This document shows, piece by piece, positions 16,825 to 24,261 of a stretch of 64,000 nt of DNA (the first letter of the stretch is position 1; every line of letters begins with the position of its first letter). Source of the stretch: an uncultured Muribaculaceae bacterium (GTDB lineage: Bacteria; Bacteroidota; Bacteroidia; Bacteroidales; Muribaculaceae). Location: positions 13,078 through 77,077 of the forward strand of contig CAJUIT010000013.1 in NCBI GenBank assembly GCA_910586565.1, read 5' to 3'. The notes beneath the pieces are model-generated. The model was given only the letters and a program-made list of their open reading frames with translations, had not been told where the DNA came from and made no database searches. The translations under genes and the position numbers were made by a program.

Positions 16825-16851
16825 CTATTCGATATGTGATAAATGTGTGTG

Positions 16852-16883
16852 CAAAGTTACTACTTTTCGCAAACAGCGTCAAA
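16852..16883 (-). promoter_or_regulatory. Promoter of flavo-diiron gene
   Basis: On the minus strand TTTTG (16884-16880) is followed after 20 bases by TAACTTTG (16859-16852). The transcription start would lie near 16845, about 20 bases before the ATG at 16824. Confidence 0.65.
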
Positions 16884-17060
16884 AAAAGCTGTTCGTCTAT
16901 GGTTGGTTGCTTTCTTGGAAGATTAATCACTATGACTGCAATATCTTTTGTAGGGTAGCGTTTTGGTCGGAAAATTGGAGAAAATGCGGCAAAAAGGAGG
17001 GTTTAACAATTGTATTAACATGTTTTAACTAATGGGGGGGGTAAATATAGATCCTTTATG

Positions 17061-17068
17061 TAAATTTG
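17061..17068 (+). promoter_or_regulatory. -7 box for BspA-like gene
   Basis: TAAATTTG fits the TAnnTTTG consensus 45 bases before the ATG. No TTG is seen at the usual distance upstream, so only the -7 element is supported. Confidence 0.45.
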
Positions 17069-17113
17069 CCGTTGACATTTCTTTTTCGTAAAAATCAATC
17101 AATTAATCGTTCA

Positions 17114-18076
17114 ATGAAAAAAGTTTACACATTCAAAAAGCTGGCCGCTTTGGCAGCTATGGTTCCGTTGGCCACCGGTTTACTTGTTGCAAAAACCGTT
17201 TACATTCAGGATGGGGGAGTGCGCTATTACTGGAACAACACAAAGACCAACGTTGAGGTGACCACTCCGGGTACCGGGAGCACCTACGTGGGCGATATCG
17301 TAATTCCGGCCACTATTACCTATGATGGTAAGGAACTGAAAGTTACGGCAGTGCGTTCGAGCGCATTTTCGGAGTGTACCTATCTCACATCGGTGACTCT
17401 CCCCGAGTCGGTGACATCGATTGGCGACTATGCTTTCGATTCGTGCGAGGGGATTAAGAACGTTGTGATGCCGGGGGTAAAGACCATAGGGCACTGGTCG
17501 TTCAGAAACTGCTATGAGCTCGAATCGCTTGATTTCTGCGATGAGCTCACCTCCATCGGCAACTACAGTTTCGATAAGAATTATAAGGTTACAGAGGTTA
17601 CCCTCCCGGCAACGCTCACCAATATCGGTGGTTATGTATTCGAGGGAAATCCTCAGCTCACCAAAGTCACCTCATTAGCAACCACCCCTCCCGCAGTGAA
17701 GAAAGGTTATCTCGATGGTGACGAAATCTACACTATTTTTGATGACACCGACTATGGCGACCGCGTGCTCTATGTTCCGCAGGGTTGTGTGGATGTTTAC
17801 AAATCGGCTCTCGGATGGCACCATTTCCGCGACAATATCAAGGAGATTGATGCAGCCGGGATAGAAGCTGCCGCTGTTGCCGCAAAGGCTCTCACGGTTG
17901 CATGCACCGGAGCCGGTGAAATCACGGTTACCACAGGCGAAGCTGCACGTGTTGCGGTTGTTGACCTCAATGGTCGTGTTCTCCGTGAAGTTGTCGCTCA
18001 AAACGGCAGCACCACCATTGCCGGCCTCCCCCGCGGAATCCTGATTGTTAACGGAGTCAAGGTGGCAGTGCGCTAA
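17114..18076 (+). CDS. BspA-type leucine-rich-repeat exported protein
   Basis: This encodes 320 residues from the ATG at 17114. Residues 1-30 form a signal peptide (LAALAAMVPLATGLLVAKT). The middle part, about 60-215, has four or five LRR_5/BspA repeats with the recurring pattern LPESVTSIGDYAFDSC, LTSIGNYSFDKN, LTNIGGYVFEGN. Such proteins are surface or secreted adhesin-like proteins. The final ~60 residues (VDLNGRVLREVVAQNG, LPRGILIVNG) resemble the C-terminal sorting domain used by the type IX secretion system. That link is inference; no T9SS genes are in the window. It ends in a good terminator. Confidence 0.85.
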   Translation: MKKVYTFKKLAALAAMVPLATGLLVAKTVYIQDGGVRYYWNNTKTNVEVTTPGTGSTYVGDIVIPATITYDGKELKVTAVRSSAFSECTYLTSVTLPESVTSIGDYAFDSCEGIKNVVMPGVKTIGHWSFRNCYELESLDFCDELTSIGNYSFDKNYKVTEVTLPATLTNIGGYVFEGNPQLTKVTSLATTPPAVKKGYLDGDEIYTIFDDTDYGDRVLYVPQGCVDVYKSALGWHHFRDNIKEIDAAGIEAAAVAAKALTVACTGAGEITVTTGEAARVAVVDLNGRVLREVVAQNGSTTIAGLPRGILIVNGVKVAVR

Positions 18077-18098
18077 AACTCTTTTTTAACTCTAAATG

Positions 18099-18144
18099 GC
18101 GGCGTGTCAAACCGATGTAATCGGTGGGCGCGCCGCTTTTCTTT
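18099..18144 (+). terminator. Terminator after BspA-like gene
   Basis: GCGGCG (18099-18104) pairs with CGCCGC (18131-18136) around a second hairpin ACCGAT-gta-ATCGGT (18111-18125). TTTTCTTT follows at 18137-18144. Confidence 0.7.
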
Positions 18145-18150
18145 ACCGAT

Positions 18151-18181
18151 TTGTTGATGTTGGAAAGTTGTGCTAATTTTG
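18151..18181 (+). promoter_or_regulatory. Promoter of yqeY-like gene
   Basis: TTG (18151-18153), 20 bases, TAATTTTG (18174-18181), ending 28 bases before the ATG at 18210. Confidence 0.6.
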
Positions 18182-18209
18182 TGTGTAAAACAATCAAAGA
18201 TTAATAGCT

Positions 18210-18659
18210 ATGGATTTATTCGACAGAATTTCAGACGATATTAAAAAGGCGATGCTGGCACGCGATGCACAGCGTCTTGATTCATTGCGTGGTGTTAAAA
18301 AGGAATTTTTGGAGGCTAAGACGGCCAAAGGTTCCGATGGAACACTCACCGACGAAAAGGCTGTGCAGATTCTTGCAAAGATGATTAAGCAGCGCAAGGA
18401 GAGTGCCGAAATCTATCAGCAGCAAAATCGTCCCGAGCTGGCCGAAAATGAGCTTGCACAGGCCGCCATCATTGAGGAATATATGCCAAAACAGCTCACC
18501 GACGAGGAGCTGACAGCACGCCTCACCGAAATTATTGCCCGTGTCGGCGCCACCTCCCCCAAGGAGATGGGGAAGGTGATGGGTGTAGCCTCCAAAGAGC
18601 TGGCCGGTCAGGCCGAAGGGCGCGCCATCTCCGCCAAAGTGAAAGAGCTGTTGAGCTGA
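18210..18659 (+). CDS. yqeY: GatB/YqeY-domain protein
   Basis: This 149-residue protein has the full YqeY pattern: ISDDIKKAMLARDAQRLDSL at the start, a central EYMPKQLTDEEL, and VGATSPKEMGKVMG followed by AEGRAISAKVKELLS. The domain is shared with the tail of the amidotransferase subunit GatB, where it contacts tRNA. Free-standing YqeY has no settled role. The length is normal. It has its own promoter, and repeat-rich non-coding DNA follows it. Confidence 0.9.
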   Translation: MDLFDRISDDIKKAMLARDAQRLDSLRGVKKEFLEAKTAKGSDGTLTDEKAVQILAKMIKQRKESAEIYQQQNRPELAENELAQAAIIEEYMPKQLTDEELTARLTEIIARVGATSPKEMGKVMGVASKELAGQAEGRAISAKVKELLS

Positions 18660-18660
18660 G

Positions 18661-18730
18661 AGGCAAGAAGGCAGAAGTAAGAAGTCAGAAATTAGAAATC
18701 AGAAATCAGAAATCAGAAGCGAGAAGTCAG
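18661..18730. repeat. Short degenerate tandem repeats (AGAAATC-type)
   Basis: A run of imperfect 7-8 base units such as AGAAGTCAG and AGAAATC occurs immediately after the yqeY stop. It begins a repeat-rich intergenic block that also holds the array at 18739 and the palindrome at 18811. Confidence 0.65.
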
Positions 18731-18738
18731 TTGGGTTG

Positions 18739-18796
18739 GTCGTTAGTGGCGTTAAAGACCTTAAAGACCCTAACGACTTTAACGACCCTGAAGTCC
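18739..18796. repeat. GTCGTTAA/TTAAAGAC repeat array
   Basis: Alternating units GTCGTTAG, GTTAAAGAC, TTAAAGACC, CTAACGAC and TTAACGAC occur, with the outer units inverted relative to each other. A related array in the opposite orientation is found at 21028-21060, on the other side of the glycosidase-like gene. Confidence 0.6.
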
Positions 18797-18810
18797 CTTT
18801 TCCATTGATG

Positions 18811-18830
18811 AGCCGCCATGTATGGCGGCT
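18811..18830. repeat. 20-bp palindrome AGCCGCCATGTATGGCGGCT, copy 1
   Basis: A near-perfect palindrome (9-bp arms, 2-base centre). The same 20-mer recurs at 20831-20850 and, reversed, at 20927-20946. In this copy it is followed by CTACGTG, as in copy 2. Confidence 0.8.
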
Positions 18831-18907
18831 CTACGTGCGGCTTCGCCGAATGCTTTCCGGCGCAACCTCTAAAAACTAACAACCAACAACTAAAAACTAA
18901 ACCTCCC

Positions 18908-20656
18908 ATGCCTCGAAAGCTGCTTAGTGTGTTGCTGCTGTTGGCTGCCGGCACTGTTGCCGGTGCCAAAGGTTTCGTCGGTGGCTCCGATGCCGACGCT
19001 TATCCTATAATGGATATGGTGCATCATAACCCCGGGGAGGCCACCACGCAGTCGCGCTATCTCAATCCCGAATTCCTGCGGGAATCGGGCTTCGGAGGGA
19101 AAGTGTTTTTTCTCTTCGATGCCGCGCAGTTCGGCATCGACTGGCGTGATTTCGACAGTGCCGTTTTTCCGGCAGGGTCGCAGGGGTCGGCATGGGTGGC
19201 TGAAAAGGCCGATACTATCGCTGCGCGCTACGATGCGGCAAAACGTGCGGGCTTGGAGGTGTATTGCATGCTCGACATGCTGGTACTCCCGCGCACACTT
19301 GTGGATGCGCACCGCGATGAGATTTGCAACAGCGCCGGGAAAATCGACATTTCACGCCCCTTCACACGCAAATGTGTGCGCTATCTCGTTAAATCGATGT
19401 TCCGCAAGTTTCCGCAGCTCGACGGCTTGATTGTGCGCACCGGCGAAACCTATCTTCAGGATGCACCCCATCATGTGGGGAACCACCCCGTGCAGCAGGG
19501 GATGGACGACCACGTGACGCTTATAAATCTTTTGCGCGACGAGGTGTGCGTGAAGCTCGATAAGAAACTGTTTTACCGCACATGGGATATGGGGCAGCTC
19601 CATTCCTTGCCGCAGCATTATCTGTCGGTTACCGACAGCGTGGAGCCTCACCCCAACCTCTATTTCTCGGTGAAGCACACCATGACCGACTTCTGGCGCG
19701 GAGGGGTTACCGCTGATGCACCGGCACTCGACTCGCTCTCAACCTATTGGCTTGATGAATCGGGGCGCTTCGGTGTGCCTTTCAACCCCACGCTCGGTAT
19801 CGGGCGCCACCGTCAGATTGTGGAGGTGCAATGCCAACGAGAATATGAGGGGAAAGGGGCACACCCCAACTACGTGGCCCGTGGCGTAATCGACGGTTTC
19901 CCGGAACTGAAATCTACCCGCCGCCCCTATTGCCTCAGTCACTTGCGCGATTCGGGGCTGATGAGCGGCATCTGGACGTGGTCGCGCGGCGGTGGATGGG
20001 GAGGCCCCTACATTTCCAACGAATTCTGGATCGATCTCAACGTGAGGGTGCTCACCCTTTGGGCTGCTAATCCGCAGCTTGGCGAGGAGGAGTGCTTCAA
20101 CCGTTTCGCCCGTGAGCGCGGCTTGCCCGACGGGGAGCTCCCATCGTTCCGCCGGCTGTGTGTGCTCACCGAGGAGGGGGTGCTTTCGGGGCAATACAGC
20201 CGCTATGGCGGCACATTCGTGAACTGGACGCGCGATGATTCGATGACCGGCGATTTTTTCATGAAAAGCTACCTCGAACGCATCGCCGCCGCAGGTGAGT
20301 TGCCCCGATATGTTGCCGAGAAGGAGGAGGCTGTTGCCATCTGGCGGGAAATTGAGCGGCTCGGTCAATCGCTGCATTTCGCCTCCCCCGCCGACAGCGA
20401 ATATGTGGCGGTGAGCACCACCTACGGCCGCATAAAATATGAAATCCTGGCCACGGCATGGAAAATAATGAGCGCCAAAGTTGAGGATGAAAATGCCGAC
20501 GTGGCACCCCTGGTGACCCGTTATGACGAATTATGGCGTGAATGGCGCCAACTCAAAGCCGACCACCCTTGTTGCGCCACCCTCTACAAGGCTGATGCCG
20601 AATTCTTCGGCAACCCCACCGGCCTCAACCACACGATCGACCGCTATCGCCGCTGA
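18908..20656 (+). CDS. Putative exported glycoside hydrolase-like protein
   Basis: This encodes 582 residues from the ATG at 18908; a signal peptide MPRKLLSVLLLLAAGTVAGA opens it, so it is exported. Upstream in-frame codons run through the palindromic repeat and are not used here. The sequence suggests a TIM-barrel enzyme: LDGLIVRTGETYLQ near 195-208, VEPHPNLYFSVKHTMTDFW, QREYEGKGAHPNYVARG near 325-340, and GIWTWSRGGGWGG near 374-386. It recalls the alpha-glucuronidase-like (GH67/GH115) group, but I cannot fix the family or the catalytic acids. It has no SusC/D partners nearby and is flanked by repeats on both sides. Confidence 0.55.
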   Translation: MPRKLLSVLLLLAAGTVAGAKGFVGGSDADAYPIMDMVHHNPGEATTQSRYLNPEFLRESGFGGKVFFLFDAAQFGIDWRDFDSAVFPAGSQGSAWVAEKADTIAARYDAAKRAGLEVYCMLDMLVLPRTLVDAHRDEICNSAGKIDISRPFTRKCVRYLVKSMFRKFPQLDGLIVRTGETYLQDAPHHVGNHPVQQGMDDHVTLINLLRDEVCVKLDKKLFYRTWDMGQLHSLPQHYLSVTDSVEPHPNLYFSVKHTMTDFWRGGVTADAPALDSLSTYWLDESGRFGVPFNPTLGIGRHRQIVEVQCQREYEGKGAHPNYVARGVIDGFPELKSTRRPYCLSHLRDSGLMSGIWTWSRGGGWGGPYISNEFWIDLNVRVLTLWAANPQLGEEECFNRFARERGLPDGELPSFRRLCVLTEEGVLSGQYSRYGGTFVNWTRDDSMTGDFFMKSYLERIAAAGELPRYVAEKEEAVAIWREIERLGQSLHFASPADSEYVAVSTTYGRIKYEILATAWKIMSAKVEDENADVAPLVTRYDELWREWRQLKADHPCCATLYKADAEFFGNPTGLNHTIDRYRR

Positions 20657-20783
20657 TAAATCCACCCTCTTGTAATCTTGCCGTGTGGAGTCGCACCTCT
20701 CCAAGGTTGCGACTGCTTGACATGACCATCTCCCCACCAAACGGCTCCTCCGGAGCCTGTATGGTGGGGCTTCCAATGACCCC

Positions 20784-20798
20784 GTGGTCTCCGACCAC
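20784..20798. repeat. GTGGTC hairpin repeat, copy 1
   Basis: GTGGTCtccGACCAC is a 6-bp hairpin with a 3-base loop. A second copy extended by one pair lies at 20978-20994. Confidence 0.65.
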
Positions 20799-20824
20799 TC
20801 GCTTCACCCCACACTTCCGGCAAT

Positions 20825-20855
20825 GTTACAAGCCGCCATGTATGGCGGCTCTACG
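20825..20855. repeat. 31-bp repeat containing palindrome copy 2
   Basis: GTTACA, then the 20-bp palindrome (20831-20850), then CTACG. The whole 31-mer is repeated as an exact reverse complement at 20922-20952, so the pair can form a long hairpin with a 66-base loop. Confidence 0.85.
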
Positions 20856-20921
20856 TGGGGATGGAACCGCATACATGAACTGCCGGGGCTGACTGCGGGG
20901 AGGGGATTCGGCGTAGCCGCG

Positions 20922-20952
20922 CGTAGAGCCGCCATACATGGCGGCTTGTAAC
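20922..20952. repeat. 31-bp repeat containing palindrome copy 3 (inverted)
   Basis: This is the exact reverse complement of 20825-20855. The core AGCCGCCATACATGGCGGCT is at 20927-20946. Confidence 0.85.
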
Positions 20953-20977
20953 CTCCCAATAACCCGTTGCATTGGCG

Positions 20978-20994
20978 AGTGGTCTCCGACCACT
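20978..20994. repeat. GTGGTC hairpin repeat, copy 2
   Basis: AGTGGTCtccGACCACT is a 7-bp hairpin with a 3-base loop, matching the copy at 20784. Confidence 0.65.
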
Positions 20995-21027
20995 TGTTAC
21001 TACATGCTGTTTTATTAGGGGCTTTAG

Positions 21028-21060
21028 AGTCGTTAAGGTCGTTAAGGACTTTGAAGACTT
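21028..21060. repeat. GTCGTTAAG repeat array
   Basis: AGTCGTTAAG, GTCGTTAAGG, ACTTTGAAGACTT units are related to the 18739 array in reverse orientation. Confidence 0.55.
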
Positions 21061-21218
21061 GATGGAGGCTAAAGAGCTGAGAATTTGGGCGGGTTTGGGG
21101 TGGAAAAAGGGTGGGGGAGTGAATTTGGGGAGTTAGTTGTTGGGAAATGTATGGGGAGTTGGCGGAAATTTTTGTAATTTTGTGCTCTCGAAACAAGCTC
21201 TTAAAATATTCAACAGGA

Positions 21219-22490
21219 ATGCTTACTCTTCAACAGATAAAATCCAATCCCGCCGAGACTATCAGCCGTCTCGCCGTGAAGGGTTTCGATGGACGTGAAG
21301 CCATCAACAAAGTTCTGGAACTCGACGACCTCCGCCGCGAACTTCAGCTCGACAATGACAATAAATCGGCAGAGCTTAACAAGCTTGCAGCCTCAATCGG
21401 TTCGCTCATGAAACAGGGCAAGCGCGATGAGGCCGAACAGGCCAAGGCCGAGGTGGCAACCCTCAAGGATGCGCAGCGCGCAATCGCCCAGAAGCTCGCC
21501 GAAACCGAACAGGAACAGCGCAATCTGCTGCTCACTATTCCCAATCTCCCCTGTGCAATGGTGCCCGAAGGGAAAACCGCTGCCGACAATGTGGTTGAGA
21601 AAACCGGCGGTCCCATGCCTCAGCTCGGTGAGGACGCACTGCCCCACTGGGAGCTTGCGAAAAAATATAAGCTTATCGACTTCGACCTCGGTGTGAAAAT
21701 CACCGGTGCCGGTTTTCCGGTCTACACCGGCAAGGGTGCGCGTTTGCAACGTGCCCTCATCCAGTTCTTCCTCGACGAGGCAAATGAGGCCGGCTATCTC
21801 GAAATCGAGCCTCCTTATGTTGTGAATGAGGCTTCGGGCTACGGCACTGGCCAGCTCCCCGACAAGGAGGGGCAGATGTATCACTGCCAGGTTGACAACC
21901 TCTACCTCATTCCCACCGCCGAAGTGCCCATCACCAACATCTACCGCGACGTGATTCTGAGCGAGGATGAGCTCCCCAAGAAAAACTGCGCCTACTCGGC
22001 ATGTTTCCGCCGCGAGGCCGGTTCCTACGGCAAGGATGTGCGCGGCCTCAACCGTCTGCATCAGTTCGACAAGGTGGAGATTGTGCGCATTGAACGTCCC
22101 GAGGACTCCTACGCAGCGCTTGAGGAGATGAAGGACCACGTGCAGGGACTGCTCGAAAAACTCGGTCTCCCCTGGCACATTCTGCGTCTTTGCGGCGGTG
22201 ACATGAGCTTCACCTCGGCCATCACATTCGACTTTGAGGTGTGGTCGGGCGCACAGGAACGCTGGCTCGAGGTTTCGTCGGTTTCAAACTTCGAGACCTA
22301 TCAGGCCAACCGCCTCAAATGCCGCTACCGCGGAGCCGATAAGAAAACCCGTCTGTGCCATACCCTCAACGGCTCAGCACTGGCATTGCCCCGCATCATG
22401 GCTGCGCTGCTCGAAAACAACCAGACCCCCGAGGGTATCGTGGTTCCCGAGTGCCTGCGCCGCTACACCGGTTTCGACATTATTGACTGA
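21219..22490 (+). CDS. serS: Seryl-tRNA synthetase
   Basis: This encodes 423 residues from the ATG at 21219, which gives the standard MLTLQQIKSNPAE opening. The N-terminal long coiled coil (about 30-105) reaches to tRNA-Ser. The class II core includes TAEVPITN near 232, motif 2 FRREAGSYGKDVRGL near 266-280 and motif 3 NGSALALPRIMAALLEN near 384-400. All parts are present and normal length. A terminator-like hairpin follows. Confidence 0.96.
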   Translation: MLTLQQIKSNPAETISRLAVKGFDGREAINKVLELDDLRRELQLDNDNKSAELNKLAASIGSLMKQGKRDEAEQAKAEVATLKDAQRAIAQKLAETEQEQRNLLLTIPNLPCAMVPEGKTAADNVVEKTGGPMPQLGEDALPHWELAKKYKLIDFDLGVKITGAGFPVYTGKGARLQRALIQFFLDEANEAGYLEIEPPYVVNEASGYGTGQLPDKEGQMYHCQVDNLYLIPTAEVPITNIYRDVILSEDELPKKNCAYSACFRREAGSYGKDVRGLNRLHQFDKVEIVRIERPEDSYAALEEMKDHVQGLLEKLGLPWHILRLCGGDMSFTSAITFDFEVWSGAQERWLEVSSVSNFETYQANRLKCRYRGADKKTRLCHTLNGSALALPRIMAALLENNQTPEGIVVPECLRRYTGFDIID

Positions 22491-22513
22491 CAAGCCTTCA
22501 CTTAAATAAATCG

Positions 22514-22552
22514 CGTTCCGCCACCGCACAGGCTGCCGTGGCGGAACGTTTG
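22514..22552 (+). terminator. Hairpin terminator after serS
   Basis: A perfect 11-bp inverted repeat CGTTCCGCCAC (22514-22524) / GTGGCGGAACG (22538-22548) is followed by TTTGC. The T-run is short, so termination may be partial. Confidence 0.6.
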
Positions 22553-22596
22553 CTACTCTCCGCTTTAGGGTAAGTGGAAATCCCCGCGAATTACTT

Positions 22597-24261
22597 ATGA
22601 ACAATTGGATTGACACTGTTTTGTTTGACCACAGCTCGCTGCAGGCGGTTATCGTTGTGGCGCTGATATGCGCGTTGGGCATGATGCTCGGCAAGGTGAA
22701 GGTTGCCGGGGTTTCGCTCGGTGTGACATTTGTGTTTTTTATCGGCATCATAGCCGGTCATCTCGGGCTTTCAATCGACCCGGCAATGCTCTCCTACGCT
22801 CAGGATTTCGGGCTGGTGCTGTTTGTCTATGCCCTCGGTTTGCAGGTGGGTCCCGGTTTTTTCAGCTCGCTCGCCCACGGTGGCGTGAAACTCAACATGC
22901 TCGGGCTCGGGCTTGTTGTGGCCGGGTTGGCCGTGGCTGTGGTGCTGTCGTTTGTCACTCCCGTGTCGCTCCCCGACATGATGGGGGTGTTGTGCGGAGC
23001 CTGCACCAACACTCCGGCTTTAGGTGCCGTTCAGCAAACACTCGACCAGATGGGAGTGCCATCCGACACTCCGGCGCTCGGCTGCGCCGTGACCTATCCG
23101 CTTGGCGTTGTTGGGGTGATAGTGGCTATTGTGTTGATGCGCAAAATGTTTGTGCGCTCATCCGACATCGTGGCTGCCCCCATGCATGAGATTCCGAAAC
23201 CTAAAATCACCGAATTTGAGGTCACCAACACCGGGCTTGTGGGGAAGCATATCGGTGAGGTTGCAAAAATGTTCCATTGCCATTTTGTGATTTCGCGTCA
23301 TTGGCGCAATGGCACGGTTTCCATTCCCACCTCCACCTCGCAGCTGCAGCTCCACGACCGCATCCTTGTGGTGAGCTCTCCCGAAGATGTGGAGCGCCTG
23401 CATGTGATTTTCGGTGAGGAGAACGCCACCGACTGGAACGCTTCGGGCATCGATTGGAATGCCGTCGACCGTCAGCTTGTGTCACGCCAGTTTATAGTTA
23501 CCCGTCGCCAGCTCAACGGCAAGACCCTCGGATCGCTTCGTCTGCGCAATCTTTATGGGGTGAACATCAGCCGTGTGTACCGCAGCGGGGTGCCTCTGTT
23601 GGCCGCTCCCGACCTGAGGTTGCAGTTCGGCGACAAGATTATCGTTGTTGGTGAGCAGAAGGCAATCGACAAGATTGAACCCCTTATCGGCAACACCGTG
23701 GGCACGCTCAACGAGCCTAACCTGTTTGCCGTGTTTATCGGCATTGTGTTCGGCATGGCACTCGGTGCCGTCCCCTTCCATTTCCCCGGAGTGGGGATGC
23801 CGGTGAGACTCGGATTGGCCGGCGGTCCCATCATCATGGGCATTCTTGTGGGCACGTTCGGCCCGCGCCTCCACATGGTAACCTACACCACGGCGAGCGC
23901 CAACCTGATGTTGCGTTCGCTCGGGTTGTCGTTGTTTTTGGCGTGCCTCGGGCTCGGAGCCGGTGCCAATTTCTTCGCGGCGGTGTTCCGTGCCGAGGGG
24001 TTGATGTGGATAGGGCTTGGTGTGCTGCTCACCATCGTGCCGGTGGTGATTGTGGGCTTCATTGCCACACGAATGATGAAAATCGACTTCGGTTCAGTCA
24101 CCGGGATGCTCTGCGGCTCAATGGCCAACCCTATGGCATTGGATTATGCCAACACAACCCTCCCCGGCGACCGCCCCTCGGTGGCCTACGCCACGGTTTA
24201 TCCTCTCAGCATGTTTGCCCGTGTAATACTCGTGCAAATTGTCATTCTCCTCATTCTGTAA
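22597..24261 (+). CDS. AspT/YidE-type membrane transporter with RCK_C domains
   Basis: This 554-residue inner-membrane protein has two sets of about five transmembrane helices (roughly 15-190 and 375-550), each ending in the AspT/YidE duplication signature (LCGACTNTPALGA near 133-145; LCGSMANPMALDYA near 508-521). Between them lie two TrkA-C/RCK_C cytoplasmic domains (about 205-285 and 290-365), seen as TNTGLVGKHIGEV and RRQLNGKTLGSLRL. This is the aspartate:alanine exchanger family. The real substrate is unknown. The 3' end overlaps the convergent symporter by 11 bases. Confidence 0.88.
   Translation: MNNWIDTVLFDHSSLQAVIVVALICALGMMLGKVKVAGVSLGVTFVFFIGIIAGHLGLSIDPAMLSYAQDFGLVLFVYALGLQVGPGFFSSLAHGGVKLNMLGLGLVVAGLAVAVVLSFVTPVSLPDMMGVLCGACTNTPALGAVQQTLDQMGVPSDTPALGCAVTYPLGVVGVIVAIVLMRKMFVRSSDIVAAPMHEIPKPKITEFEVTNTGLVGKHIGEVAKMFHCHFVISRHWRNGTVSIPTSTSQLQLHDRILVVSSPEDVERLHVIFGEENATDWNASGIDWNAVDRQLVSRQFIVTRRQLNGKTLGSLRLRNLYGVNISRVYRSGVPLLAAPDLRLQFGDKIIVVGEQKAIDKIEPLIGNTVGTLNEPNLFAVFIGIVFGMALGAVPFHFPGVGMPVRLGLAGGPIIMGILVGTFGPRLHMVTYTTASANLMLRSLGLSLFLACLGLGAGANFFAAVFRAEGLMWIGLGVLLTIVPVVIVGFIATRMMKIDFGSVTGMLCGSMANPMALDYANTTLPGDRPSVAYATVYPLSMFARVILVQIVILLIL

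Larger units (their letters stand above)
20657..21218. other. 562-bp repeat-rich intergenic region
   Basis: No credible gene is present; the open frames here read through palindromes. It holds two inverted copies of a 31-bp repeat (20825-20855 and 20922-20952), two copies of a GTGGTCtccGACCAC hairpin (20784-20798 and 20978-20994) and a GTCGTTAAG array (21028-21060). A TAATTTTG at 21175-21182 is a plausible -7 box for serS. Confidence 0.7.

Noticed and set aside
20804..21196. 130-codon minus-strand frame in the repeat region
   Set aside because: It reads through the palindromic repeats (repeated EPPYMAA-type strings) and a simple repeat array, so it is a product of repeats and not a gene.
21393..22178. 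Minus-strand open frame opposite serS
   Set aside because: Antisense shadow of a clear seryl-tRNA synthetase gene.
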